Source: Takakia lepidozioides (Eukaryota > Streptophyta > Takakiopsida > Takakiales > Takakiaceae). From it: 64,000 nt of DNA. The notes beneath the pieces are model-generated. The model searched no databases. It had not been told where the DNA came from and was given only the letters and a program-made list of their open reading frames with translations. A program made the position numbers and the translations under genes. Each line of letters starts with the position of its first letter. Position 1 is the first letter of the stretch. The stretch spans positions 20,958,001-21,022,000 of the forward strand of contig CM060734.1 in the NCBI GenBank assembly GCA_030704615.1, read 5' to 3'. This document shows positions 1 through 12,368 of this stretch, in pieces.

Positions 1-1315
1 GCGGTCAAGGTGACGGCATATTAGCTAGGGGGGTCGTGGTAAGTCGCGGTGTAGGTTGGGCTCACTGAACCGACTACCCGACTGTGGTTAGTGCAGGGGG
101 TCCGTGGTTGTAGATTATGGTGATTGTCATTAACTAATTCCTATCGGCAAAACAGAGTGGAGTACTCCCTTTCAGAGGGCGAGTTTGCGTTTTCTAAGTC
201 CTACGAAACTATTACTTTTTTGGTTCAGTAACTGCCTTCCAAGTCTTTTATTAAATAAGTCTTATTGCCTAGGCCTACGAGCCGCCTATAGCCGACATGC
301 ATTTTTATCCCTTCACAAGGCACCTACCAAGCCTAGGGAGGAGAATGGTGATCACCCTCTCCCGATGCCTCCCAATGCCCCTCCTTCTCCGGGTGCTTGA
401 GTTCAAGTCAGTCCGCTAGAAGGGCCAATACTTCCCTACCTCGGTGCCCAAGTAATTTGTTTTAGCACAAGAGGGGGGTCACAACACCTATCACAATCCA
501 ATAGGTTAAAAAGGTCCAATAAAATCACCCTAGATGGCTTAAATTAATAAGTCCAATAAGTTCAATAAGTTCCCCTAAGTCCTATAAGTTAAATCACATT
601 TAAGCCTATTTAGGCATTTTTGCACTAAAGAAATGTAGGGATGCTTTTGTAATACAAGAAATGGATGAAGGGCGATGGCGGAGCGGCGCCCAACGGTCGC
701 TTCGTCTCTCTCCTTCAGATCTCTCCCTTAGACCCATCCCGTTGGGCTGTATCTCGTCATTTTCAAGTTCTACTCATCCTTAGCTTTCTATCCATAGGTT
801 GCGTTATTTCTCCTGATTCCTTTTACCTCACCACCATTTTCCCAATTTTAAATCGGCTCCATCGTCGCTAGGCTCCACCAAGGAGGGCGTGGAGGCGACC
901 CTTACCTCAGTTCGATTCCCAATACACCCCAAATACATCTACACTCCAAGATCTAGTGTGTTCCTCCTTACTGCCGACTGCCTTAGCTGTTCAGTTCATC
1001 TTTCTTCATCCGACTTCTTCAATCAACAATCATTCAATGGTATGGTCGACAACGCAAATCTAGCGGCCGCCATTATTTATGACCCTTCACGTCAAGCAGT
1101 TGTCTCTACTCTCATGAAGAAGCTGCACAGGGAGAAACTAATTAACTAACGATTCCAAAGCTAGCTCCCGCGCTCGCTCACCCATCAACCTCTACCTCAC
1201 TCTCACTCACTCTCTTCTCACAGCTACCTAGTACCATCCAACTTGCGATCGTCTACCCTTCTGAGTCCTCATTTGTAAGACCTCAAGGTTAATAGACCCC
1301 AATACTTCCACCTCC
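1..1315. other. No gene recognised
   Basis: Only short open frames without recognisable motifs are present. The left part is AT-rich with runs of similar phrases (around 540-600, repeats of AATAAGTTC-like words). It may be the 5' region of the LINE that follows or older repeat debris. Nothing here can be assigned. Confidence 0.4.
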
Positions 1316-1811
1316 ATGGATCCTCCAAGCAACGCTCAATTCAGAGCGAGAAGGAAGAGTCGGGCCCGGGGAAAAGGGTCACACAGGGGGCCCACACGCT
1401 TCACTTCGCGCCAACTTTTCACCCATCCTCTGGAACTGTCTACTTCCTTGCGCATCAAGCCCGATCCTCTGTCGGTGAGAGAATGCTACAGTCAAACGCT
1501 CCAGCCGCAACTCCCCTTCCGCCCGCCCGCACAGCTGCCCAGCGAGGCCCACCACCAGCGCAGTCAACTGGAAATGCAATGACGCCCATGCTCATACTCC
1601 CACCTGCGAGGACATCACAGTGAAGCAATTGAGCCACAAAACCATGTCGAAGAGGACCCAGTAACGGACGAGCTCATTACCTCGCAGGAGGCGCTTGGTG
1701 GGGACCACCAGTTGATTCCGATGGACATCCCAGATCTCACCAACAGGGTGGCCAACATGTAAGACAATGGCATCCTGGTCCACTTCCCGGGTAAGAAGGT
1801 AGGAAGATCCT

Positions 1812-2790
1812 TTGTTAGAGACTGGGCAATCAGACATTGGGGGGGGGGGGGGGGCAGGGGATCTCCAACATCATTTTTGTCATGCTAAAGGTAGGGGATT
1901 CTTCTCCTTTCAATTTGAAACGCAGGAGGCTGCCACCAAAGCCCTCCAAATTAAACCACATCTGCTGGGGTTTAATGTTAATATTTTTCCATGGTCGGCG
2001 AAGTGGGCCACCAGAATGGAAAATTGTGGGGACCAATTGTATCCCTTCCATTTATCCCGGACCAGTACCTGCTCAACATTCCCGATATCGCCAACCACTT
2101 CGGATCATACCTGGGATGTTTGGGGGTGTTTGATCCTTTAATGTGCACTGATAGCATAAGGAAACACCCGGCATGGAAACATGCCACAATAGCATCAAGG
2201 TTAAATGACAATGGATTTGCAAAAATGGTGCTCCTGATGCCAGATGAGGACATCCTCCCTGACTTTGTCAGACTTCCCATCGATGAAAAGGGCAATTATT
2301 TCACAATCCGTCTGCTGGAAGAGTCACCCTCAACTGCCTGCTTTAACTGTGGCAAAACAGGCCACATAAAGGCAAACTGCCCAACAGGAAAGAAGAAAAG
2401 ATCCCCAGGGATGGGGGGGAATATGGGACACCGTCGCCGACCAACTCACAATGGAGAAGGAAGGATCCCCAGCCACTGTCTAAGGCTCAAATCACATCAG
2501 GCAGGGAGATTCACAACACAGACCTCCTCCAAATCAGCCCAACACCGAGATGGACTAAGAAGCAAGGCCAATCATCAGATCCAATGCATCTCGAAGCAGG
2601 GAAGGCACAACTGAATGAGGCAGACCGCAAGGGTAAACAGGAGTGCATTGAGCAGGGACAAGCTAAACAGTCAAACCCTCGGGGAGCAGGCCTTAAACCA
2701 GAACTCGACCCCCAGGGTATCCACAAAGAAATGTTGACAGGCATTGCCAGTAACCCCATCCTGGCCAGATTGTGCCTCACAAGGCTAAAT
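1812..2790 (+). pseudogene. LINE ORF1, N-terminal part with CCHC zinc knuckle
   Basis: Across two frames the translation reads like the gag-like ORF1 of plant LINEs. A stretch around 1905-2010 resembles the DUF4283-type RNA-binding fold, with a phenylalanine-rich strand, an alanine-rich helix and an FPWS end. A clear retroviral-type zinc knuckle follows at about 2339-2380 (CFNCGKTGHIKANC: C-x2-C-x4-H-x4-C). ORF1 proteins bind the element RNA and help form the RNP used for retrotransposition. The frame changes near 1990, and the reading ends where the inverted block begins, so it cannot make a full protein. Confidence 0.75.
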
Positions 2791-2968
2791 ACCTACCCCA
2801 AACTAATTTTGGGAGGGTGCTCACAGTTGGATTCCGATGATATCCCAAGGGCTTCTTGTGTAACCCCACTGATTTTTAGAAGAGGTGAGCCACCATCCAT
2901 ACTCATCTCCTCGGGTAATATTGAATGTCTGGAGTCTCTGTGGATCACCACGGCTGATGTTAAAGCAT

Positions 2969-4484
2969 TCATTGCCACATGCCCGCCAAATAGTGACCAT
3001 GAGCTGCGGGGTTTCTTCTATCGGAGGGTTGCTCCACCATATTGAAGTCCCCAGCTACTATCCATTGGCTTATTCCTTGCTGTTCCTGCATTTTGGTGTC
3101 AAGCGTATCCCAAAAGGTCTCTCTTTCTAAAGGGCAGTTGGGGGCGTAAATGTTTATTAAACCGAGTGATCCAAGGTTGCTTGGCAGGGTAAGGGCGCAG
3201 AACTGCATTCTTCCGGGGGCCCAGGATTCTTCGGAGAGAATGAGTGCGTGGGTGGAGGGGGAGAAGAGCATAGCAATGCCACCTCTGGTCCCTTCGAGGT
3301 AGGTTTCCATAGGGCTAGGTGTTTTGGCCATAGATGATCGGTGAGGTTGTCTATTTTTCCCTGGTTTTGTTTGTGCTCCTGGATAAATACTATGGAGATC
3401 TGGTTGATGAGGGGGTTAAGATATGAGGATAGCCTAACCCTCTTCATTGAAGATGGGTCTGGTCCCAGACCCCGTACGTTCCAAGATGTCAGATTAATCT
3501 GCATCTATGGACTTGTGCAGGCTGAAGTCTGGCGACCCATTTGATGGCCTGTGAACATAGAATCTAACCCTTTTGTCTTTGGGTAACAGTGATTTCACCC
3601 AGACAAAGTTTTGGGGGATTTGGGATTGAGTCTGCGTATCTGGATCATGGCTACTAGCGTAGGGTGTGAAGGGCTTTTTTCGGTGGGGGAGGGCCAGTAC
3701 TGAAATTGTTTTTCGGTGGGTTTGAAGGTTTGGACACTTGACAGGGTAATCCTGTCTTTCATCTCTTGAGAGTGCAAGTCCTGGTTAATGGAGGAACTGA
3801 TGTGGCCACTGTGGATCTGTGACTCATCTATGTGAGGTGGGGGAGGTGTATGGCAGGGATGGACTGTCTAGAGGATGATCTATGACCAGCAGCCTGTTTC
3901 CTGCAGAGTAGCCAACATCTTTTGGAATCATGCAAAACTGGTTGGTAAATAAAACAGGGGACGGTGAGAGCTGGAACCTGAGTTTGCTGGGGATCCTGCG
4001 TCTGTGTTGCCGGCGGGGGTGAGTCTTTCTCCTTAGTGTTGGATTTGGACTCCCAAGCGAGTGGGGCTGGCGAGGTGGCCATGCCTGCGCCCCCTGATAC
4101 CGAATCCACCGATGAGGCTGAGGCTGTAGGGAGTGCGGCCCTTCCCGGAAACTCTCTGGTCCTCCGCAGCTCCATTCTATGATTTTCATCCTCCTTATCC
4201 ATGTCCAGCCTCATAGAGAGAGGGTGAAGGTGCTTTCGCAAAGCATCACGTGTTCTGATCTTGAATCCCCCTTGACCCCATACCCTGATCAGTGCAGTTT
4301 CATTAATCCAGAGAGCTCCGGGAGGGGCAGGGGTATGATACACCTCTGCCTCTTCCTGGAGGGCGAGGATGTGAGTGGAAGGCTTGGTTGTGAGGGGATT
4401 TCCTTGTAAGAACCCCAGGTGATCATGGAGTATATAATGATCAGATAGTGACTGAGATGCGTCCTGAAGAATTGTTGTGATCAT
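2969..4484 (-). pseudogene. Inverted block: LINE ORF1 C-terminus and endonuclease N-terminus
   Basis: Read on the minus strand, 4484 to about 3600 gives a basic and proline-rich ORF1 tail. From 3504 the start of an APE-type endonuclease appears: INLTSWNVRGLG, then SIVFIQEHK, GGIAMLF, INIYAPN and WIVAGDFNM near 3040, with one frame change near 3250. These are the conserved EN motifs, including the catalytic Glu of QEHK and Asp of GDFN. The rest of the endonuclease continues on the plus strand from about 4511, so this block is inverted inside the element. Breakpoints are near 2970-3010 and 4490. Confidence 0.8.
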
Positions 4485-4510
4485 CGAGTGCAGGAACCAT
4501 AACGGAGGAC

Positions 4511-6731
4511 GTGGATAGATGGCAACAACTGTCCCAAAACCACAGTCTCATCGAGACTGACTGGATACACCAACAGACCAATAGCACTCCGCAGCCATTC
4601 TTTACATGGACAAATGCAAGAGACCTGGACCACCTCCAAATGTCTAGACTAGATAGGATATATGCCTCAATAAATGTAGTTCAGTGGACAGCCAGGCAAA
4701 CGCAAGAACCTATCCCAGTGGGGTTTGATCATGCTCAGGTGTCAGCCATGATTACAATCCCGAACTCCCAGGCAAGAGGCAGAGGCATTTACAGGATGAA
4801 CGCATCGCTGTTAGCCATCCTGACCTTTAAACAAAGACTCTCCCTGGCATGGGCTCAAACTGGGAACACAATCAACAATCCATCAGACCGCTTTTTGGCC
4901 AAACTTAGGGCAACCACCGCCATCAGTAAAACCCTGAGCAAAGAAATCTTTGAGGCCAGAAAAAGGAAATTTCAGGCCCTTACTAAATGCCTCAGAGTCT
5001 GCCAAGTGAGGATGGAGTCCCCTAGGTGTGATGAGGCCACATTCAGGACGTACCAGGAAGCTAAGGTGAATTTGGAGTTATTCCAAATACTCAAGGAGGA
5101 GAAACTTAGGCTTCAGGCTGGAATAAACTGGTCCACCAAAGGCGAGAAAATGACAATTTTTTTTTTGATAAGGCTAGGCAGAAAAGGGTGGCTCATTCGA
5201 TTGCAGAGTTCAAGGACCCTGCTTCGGGAGTCTCGGCAACCACTCCAAAAGAACTGGCTGCAATGGCAGCCACCCACTTTAGAGACTGTTCCATAGTGAA
5301 TCATGCCTTTCACCACTCTCCCAAACACAAGCCCAGTGCCTTCATCATACCCCACCACTGTTGAACCCTACTGCAGCGGCCTTGCTGGAGGGACATTTCA
5401 CGGACATGGAACTGCAGAATGCCCTACTTGATCTTCAGAATGGCAAATCACCAGGTTTAGACGGAGTCCCGGTAGAGTACTACAAATCCATGTGGGCAAC
5501 GATATTCTAGGATTTTGTAGAAATGGCCAACCACATCTTTCAGTCTCAGAACATGCCAACCCAGCTGTTGCAGGGAGTAATCATCCTACTCTTTAAAAAG
5601 GGTGATAGAACCAGCATTGCCAATTACAGGCCGGTTACCCTACTCAACGTGGCTTACAAAGTCATAGCCAAAGCCCTGGCAATCTGACTGCAGCCCCACC
5701 TCCCAGCCATCATACGCCCAAGTCAGACGGGCTTCATCAAAGGTAGATACATACTCGACAATCTACTCCTAGCCCAGGAAATTCCGATCTATGCCAAAAA
5801 AACAAACTAGGCTATAACGATGCTCCTCCTCGACTTTGAGAAGGCATTCGATAGAGTGGAATAGTCCTTTCTCCTTGGGGCCCTCCATAAAATCGGTATA
5901 CCTCAAGCTTTCTGCTCGAAGGTCATAACACTATTGCTGGGATCTTCAAGCAGAGCTCTCCTAAACGGGCATCTCTCCAAATCATTCCCCCTCCTACGCT
6001 CAGTCAGACAAAGCTGCCCCCTCTCCCCCTTCCTCTTCATCATCATAGCAGCGGATATGCTAGGCCATATGCTCCAAGCAAGCCAATACATCCAAGGGCT
6101 TCACATCAACAACCATGTGATCAGACGACCTCAACAAATAAAGGAGTCTATGTTTGTGGACGATACCTTTCTGGCCCTGCAGGCCACTAAAACCAACTTG
6201 GATAATGCCAGTTCCGCCTTGCAATCATTCTGTCAAGCCTCCGGTTTTAGGGTCAATTGGGGCAAAACATGTGGCTTGCTTGTGGGAGACACTTCAGCCT
6301 CAGCAATAGGAACTGACCCCACTTGAGGCCAAGACAAAGTCCTAAGGTGGCTGAAGCCCGGAGAAATAACCACCCTGCTAGGTTATACCTTCGGGATTGA
6401 CCTATCGGATCAATAGATATTTGCGGCAACACAAGCCAAGCTAAGAAACAAGCTGACATACTGGGGCTCCCAGCACGTGTCAATCATTGGAAGGGTGCTC
6501 ATAGCTAATCAGATCCTCTCAGCGGGTCTATGGTACTTTGCCTCGGCCTGGAAACCCAATGCCACTCAGATCAAAGAAATGAAAAGGCTTCTGCAGAATT
6601 TCATGTGGGGGGCAAGACACCCCGCAGCAAAAAAAAAACCTCAGATTGCGTGGAAGCAAATCTGTTTGCGTTACTGGTACCGAATTGGCAGCCTAATCCG
6701 TTGTCGATGCAGCTTCCTACGGTCATCTTGA
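4511..6731 (+). pseudogene. LINE ORF2: endonuclease end and reverse transcriptase
   Basis: The reading starts with the EN C-terminal signature (FTWTNARD, SRLDRIYAS near 4600-4670). A long linker follows, then the RT core: NGKSPGLDGVPVEYYKS near 5440, IILLFKKGD and NYRPVTLLNVAYK near 5580-5660, QTGFIKGR near 5730, and FVDDTFLAL near 6150 (a variant of the YADD catalytic box). The thumb follows to about 6700. Several in-frame stops (for example near 5508 and 5684) and frame changes show that it is dead. Catalysis in this family is target-primed reverse transcription. Confidence 0.85.
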
Positions 6732-6879
6732 CTCCAGAGCTTCTCTCCATGGTCGTTGTAGACATATTCTAAGTTTCTACATGCTTTATCAACGATTTCC
6801 AAATAACTAACAAACTACCTTATTTTGGCTGTACAATGCCGAAACTACTTGTCTTAAGTTCAAAAACAATCTGAACAGA

Positions 6880-9800
6880 AAAATGTACCATTATATGCAT
6901 CTACACAAGGTCGCGGAGGTCTCCAATAAGGATGATGACACTGAGGACGAAGTGGATGCTGCGGACAAAGAGGAGATTGAGGAAGAACCACATGATGATG
7001 AGGAAGCAGAAGACGACATTGATGGTTAAGAGAGTGGTGGGAGCACGGACAAGTCCACTAAGGACAAGGATCCGGAGGATGATGATGACGTTGAACAGCA
7101 AGGGGGCTGAAAAGCATGAAACATTTGGAACAGTTTGATCAGCTGGTGGTTCTGACATCAACAAGACGAAGAAAGAAATCGAAAAAGATGATTATGTTGA
7201 GCATGGAGTTCACGAGGCCGATGAGGGTAATAATGAGGGCACGTGGCTCAATGACGAGACCAATATGGAGGACTTGGATAGGGTTGTGGAGAATGTGGTT
7301 ATGGAGAGTCTCGAGATGTAGGTGTTGGAAGCAATAATCTCGAAGTAAGAAATAAGCAAGCTATAGAGACAGAAACAATCACTATAGCTAATGATTCCGA
7401 GCCTGACACATTCATGCCGGCTGCTGGTGATTTTCCAATCGGCATAGTATCCCCAATAGCGGGGTGTAGCAGAGAGCGGAGGATGAAAACCAAATTGGAC
7501 CACAAAAATGTACGTGATATCTGATATAGAGCTGGTTGTGTAAATGGTTCTGAGATTTTTCAATTGTTTTAAGATATTCGCATGTCATTTTTATAGCAAG
7601 AAACTTGAATCTTCGAATTGTTGTTAACCAGAGCATAATTCAAATCCCATGAGTTGAGAGCAGATGACAAAATCCAAATCGTTAAGACCTCTCACTTCGA
7701 AGAACAGTGCTTCGAACAGACCAGGAGATGTGACTGTGAAGAATACTGCTCTAACAACTTTTGTGGGAACGTCGACCTCAATGGTGAGGTTACCGACCGA
7801 CTCCATAGGAGAAGTGACGAGTCCCCAACAAGCAACACAGAAGGCTCACAAGCAGGTATGACTTTGTTTTTATATTTATAATCAGTATTCTTTGTTTTGT
7901 TTTGAGTTTTCTAATCAGGTTGCAGTCTACAGCTTTTTTTACAACCTATCCCATTGAATTGTAGGATTCATTGAAAGGGTGCATCTGCACAATTGAAACG
8001 ACAAGACTTTATTTAAAACACTGGCAAATGTTATACTTGATAAGTATGGCCATGTAGCCACATGAAGTAAGTCCTAAGATTGCGAACACTCGTATGAACG
8101 CATTTTTCAGTGATATCCTTCTGTTTTACCGCTGGGATACAACTCCGGGTTTTATCGTCGATGGTAGATTACTTCGACATTAGTGTCAAGGTGAAATTTT
8201 ATATGTTCAACTGACACCTTATTTTCTGCTGAATCAATACCTTACTCTGTTCTTCTATTCGTCCACATATTCGACCACCACCTACGCCTTATCTATGGAT
8301 AGTGGTAAATCTCATCTGATTATATTTGATCTGAATGGTGTTCTCTGCAAAATCATCCGGTCTCAAGGATCTAATAATCCTGTGCCTAAATACTCCGAGA
8401 ACGACTTCAGCGTTCCTATTGTGGTTATTAGAAGGCAAATTTTTAGGCGAGAGAAATATCGAGAGGTGTGGAAGACATGAGCGATTCCACCTAGCTATTT
8501 GGAGCTGCATGGAGCTAAGGAACCTCAAGCCCGTCCTTGATATCATGTTGGAGGGGTTACCACAACTAGACTTCATTATGTCGCAGAATGATTGTCTTTC
8601 GTGTCCTAGTAAAGTCCATCCAAACTATAACGATAGATTAAAAAACTCCTCGAACGTGTTTCTGAAGCCACTTGCGGGGCTATGGGTGAAGACGAGAGGA
8701 AAGTTCGATGACAGAAATACACTTCTGATTGATGATACTCATATGAAATGTCTACTCAATCCTGTAGGGTCATGCTTATTCTTGAAGACATTTGAATCAA
8801 TTGAGACCGACAACAACTACTTCTTGGTGCTTCAAAAGTTTCTCGATGGGATGCTAGAGAGCCCACTAAATGTCCTAGACTATGTTGTTAAGAACCGGAT
8901 TGGGGTTGGACCCGAGAGCCATTCTAACCCTAAATATGACAGTCTTCGATCTTTTTTAGAGAGCTCTCGCAACGATTATCTTATTTGTGAATGATTGGAT
9001 ATACAATTTGGGGTTCTAGAACCCCATATACAATAAACGTACATATTCACTTTGTGCAAATTTTGACTAAACGTTCAATCAAGCATGTTTTGTAGGCTTA
9101 CATTGTTGTTGTTCCGTATGAACGCTAAGATTGTAAGTAGCTAAGAACTTTTAAGTGTTTTATCGTTTGATGACGATGCTTCATCATAGAACCTGTGTTG
9201 TCCACTAAGCGTGTTTTCCACTAACTTCGACAGTAATGTCGAGGATGTATCGAGGTTGAGTCTCGTTTGATGTTCTGTCTACAGGTTTCAAAGTCTGTAC
9301 AAAATGTTCAGGAACACCGTGTTATTGAATGTGACAATGGAGTTTCCACAAGACTTAAGTCTATTAGATCTCAGTTGAAGGATTTGAGCGAAAACAAGGT
9401 TATCACTCAACAGGGTGACAGTTAGCCATTAGAGTCGAACTCTCCTGCTGTGGTGGAATGTTGTCTTGAAGAAGTTGACAAGTTTGATGATGGGCGATAT
9501 CATCAACCCATTGAACATAACGTCAGTCCAATTACAACTCATTCAGGTATTGGCGATATACAGCAAGTCGACGACTTGCCCCAGAGGAAAATCCCAATGT
9601 TTACCCCACAACATCATGGATGGACACATGGACATTTGAGGAGGAACAAGGTGAATTATTGCCTATATTTTTCTTGTTTTGTCTTCCTCATTCAGTTTTT
9701 TTTTTTAATTTTTAATTTTTAAAATTTTTAATGATCTTGTTTTACTCAAGGTAAGATTGGGTGAAGTGAAGCGACATCTTCTCCTACATTATAATCCAAC

Positions 9801-10111
9801 ATAATCTCAGTATTTGATCTTCAATTGAGAATATGGAGATCTTAAGTCCGGATGTATCTCCAGATGGCCTCATGTCATCCCCTCGTACACTCAACGTCCA
9901 AATCTTTGAAAGGAAAAAACAAGTGGATGATCTATATCGTGCGTCTGGCCCGAAAACTTCGGAGTGTTCGAAGAAATCTGGATCCACTCGTAAGAGGCTT
10001 ATGGTTTGCTTAGACGTGAAGATTGCGTCAGATGTTCTACTGTCCCTTCAGAACTCAACCGACTCCCTCAGTTCACTGAAATACAAAATCAGTTTGGTCC
10101 TACCTCTCTAA
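6880..10111 (+). pseudogene. Decayed multi-exon gene around an FCP1-like domain
   Basis: Several plus-strand pieces look like exons of one old gene. There is an acidic Asp/Glu-rich stretch (6905-7030), a Ser/Thr-rich piece ending at a splice-like CAG-GTATGA (7664-7855), the phosphatase-like domain (8295-8994), and a piece entered by CTACAG near 9286 that ends at AAG-GTGAAT near 9651 but contains a TAG at about 9423. A last piece lies at 9833-10111. Stops interrupt the acidic and 9.3-kb pieces. The gene model is my inference; only the phosphatase-like domain is recognised. Confidence 0.45.
8295..8994 (+). pseudogene. FCP1/SCP-like HAD phosphatase domain, frameshifted
   Basis: The first frame (8295-8414) gives LIIFDLNGVLCKI, the first HAD motif in the DLNG form typical of a plant subgroup of FCP1-like proteins (the usual second Asp is Asn). 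After a frame change between about 8410 and 8470, the second frame gives ERFHLAIWSCMELRNL and VFLKPLAGLW. It then gives TLLIDDTHMKCLLNP near 8730, which holds the paired Asp of the last motif, followed by FLDGMLES and a short tail to a stop at 8994. FCP1-like enzymes dephosphorylate Ser/Thr, classically on the RNA polymerase II CTD. The Asp-to-Asn change and the frameshift make activity doubtful. Confidence 0.75.
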
Positions 10112-10365
10112 AAAATTGTTCCAAATTATGTCAACGTCGACATAAAGGTTGACGTCCCTTCGGAGAAGACTAAGGAGGACTATTTTTGGAACTTTTTTTC
10201 TACGTGGCTAGGATTATTTGCATCCTGCAACAAACATATGTGAGTATTCATGTTCTTTAACTACCTATGTCGAACTAAGTATGATCCTAAGCATGTTCCT
10301 AAGTTCTTATGATGGTCTTTGTAAAAAAATCCTTCCAAATGGAAGTTACATAACCTTGACATTAA

Positions 10366-11411
10366 CCCTTCAAGGACGAGCCTGTTTTTGGTGGGCCCCG
10401 TCTAAAACCAGACGTACCCTCACGGACGAGGGTGTATCTCCCATTCGACAAACATCCGAGGCGATGAACCGTTCCAAAGTCATCCTACCTACTTCATGCA
10501 CCTGAAGTAAAATTTCAGGAGAATTGACCGTCTAAAGTGGAAGATTATAACAAAAATTCTAGGTTTTTTTTTTTTGTTGGATATATTTTCAACATGAAAA
10601 TTTGGTTTGACCAAGCAGATTGCCAACCTTTTTGAATGCATAATGGTTGCTTTGTATGGGAAAACAGGGGTCAAAATGCCAATTTCTTTCATGGGAAAAA
10701 CACATCCCCACAAATGTGGGGCAATTTGTGAGGGAATCCAAATTCCTCTGATCATGTTGTTGTTTGCCTACCCTGGAAAAAAATTCCACATTCTAAGCTG
10801 TTTGTAGGCAAAGATTGCCAAAAAACCGAATCCCTACTTGAATCCCAGCTCCGGCCCAGAATTGCCGGAGCCGGTGGACATTACCGGCCAAAAAATCCGG
10901 CCACGTCATCACAAACCAAGGAAGTCACGGGGCCATCCACCTTGCGTTTCAGCGCTCCCTCCATGACCTGCCAACGGCCACCTGATTGGGCCACGCACCT
11001 AAGCCCTACGCAGGTGAGAATCTCCCGCCCCCGCCACCTGCCACCTGATTGGGCCACGTGCCTGGCGTTTCGGGCGTGCCCCCGCCGCTGTCCGGACGGG
11101 CGGACATGCATCCCCCCGCTGTCAACCGCTGCCGGCAAACGCCCACCCCCCCCCCAATCCTGCCTGCCACGTCTGCCAGTCAACCTGCTGACGGGCCCAA
11201 AACCACAGGATTTTGGGTACCCCTCCAGATTCCAAAAAATCCTGACGGCGGGGGATTAGATTTTTTAAGGTGCGATCAACACAGGGGGCCGTAAATATTT
11301 ATGGGCTACACTTTTCGTTCAGGAATCGTTTTCATCCGACATGATCTGCACATTTATCATCCAATCGAAATTTCGACCCGACCCGATACGGGTCGCCTCG
11401 TCCTTGAAGGG
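10366..11411. mobile_element. piggyBac-like MITE (1046 bp)
   Basis: The ends are perfect inverted repeats, CCCTTCAAGGACGAG on the left and its reverse complement at 11397-11411. They are flanked on both sides by TTAA (10362-10365 and 11412-11415). TTAA target duplication with CCC/GGG ends is the hallmark of piggyBac elements. The interior is GC-rich with no transposase frame, so this is a non-autonomous copy. A piggyBac transposase fragment lies at 23743-24805. Confidence 0.85.
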
Positions 11412-11415
11412 TTAA

Positions 11416-12368
11416 TGTCGACGTATTCCACATTCATGTCAACAAAAATAATATTCGTGCTAGATGTGTACAGTTTTTCCAAGATTTTACATCAGGTGTA
11501 ATGAACGTCGACGCAATGTCGAGGTTCCAGATAAATGTGTCAAGAATGGGTGGGGCATACTAATCGCCACGAAGACGCTAATGTAAAAACCTCACCCAAT
11601 TAGCCTACCGCATCTTACCTCAGTACAAGAATCCAAATTGACCTCCGTGAAACTCAATCTTTGCCTTAAACTCTTTGGGTAAAGCGTAGTCCTCGCCGTT
11701 GTTTACCAGGGACCCATATAAAAGTCTCAATCCCCTCCAAATTGTTTTTACATTATTGCGTCGGTCACACACTCCTATCCGTTACTGTTTCGTCCTTGAT
11801 TGTGTAAAACCTTTGCGTTTGTTATTATCTCTTTGACTCTGTCCTCCGTTCTCTGCTCAGGCAGAACTTTGGTTTGAGGTTATGTCGATTTTCTGCGACT
11901 GCCTGCTAGTAAGTTCTCTTGGAAAATGCTCTTGGTTTTGGCTTCAGAGGTTGCGTGAGATGGTGAGGTAGACAGATGGGTGAGGGATGTCACTAGTCCT
12001 CTTGGTTTGGGGTGTACAGCGCTGTAGATAATTTTATCGGAAAGATAGAGCTAGGTTTTTATGATTGCCTTTGCCTTCTTCTTGTCAAGCTGCTGGCCAG
12101 CCTTGAATTGACCTCAAAAGGTGTAATGTGTGGCGTTGGGAGTCTGGACTGCGTGGGACATTGAAGCTAAAATCAAGCTTGGATCTACACAAGGATGTCT
12201 TGTTGTTTAATTGCAATGGAGCTGAAACGAAGTTGTTTTTTATTTTGAGCAGCCAATCGAAGTCACGCTGTCATGCGTTGCGTCTGACCAGTGCCATTTG
12301 TTATTCATACAGTGTTGACAAACATCAATTAAGGCAAGAGCAGAGCGACAATTGTCACTGCAGTAGGG
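11416..12368 (+). other. Upstream region of the glutamate-cysteine ligase gene
   Basis: No reading frame with recognisable content. It contains the candidate TATA box listed separately and presumably the transcribed leader. GT-rich stretches such as CTAGTAAGTTC near 11906 could be splice donors of a leader intron, but this is not demonstrable from sequence alone. Confidence 0.5.
11717..11723 (+). promoter_or_regulatory. Candidate TATA box for GSH1
   Basis: TATAAAA lies in a CCC-rich context about 650 bases before the chosen start codon. If used, transcription would begin near 11750, leaving a long leader that may hold an intron. Position and sequence only; weak evidence. Confidence 0.35.

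Larger units (their letters stand above)
1316..6770 (+). mobile_element. Decayed L1-type LINE with internal inversion
   Basis: The order of fragments is an ORF1 part with a CCHC knuckle (+), then an inverted block holding the rest of ORF1 and the start of the endonuclease (-), then the end of the endonuclease and the reverse transcriptase (+). Put back in order, these make one ordinary plant-type LINE with ORF1 followed by EN-RT. Stops and frameshifts are frequent. Outer ends and target duplications were not found, so the limits are approximate. Confidence 0.8.

Noticed and set aside
1830-2295. Minus-strand frames opposite LINE ORF1
   Set aside because: Shadows of the CCHC-bearing plus-strand ORF1.
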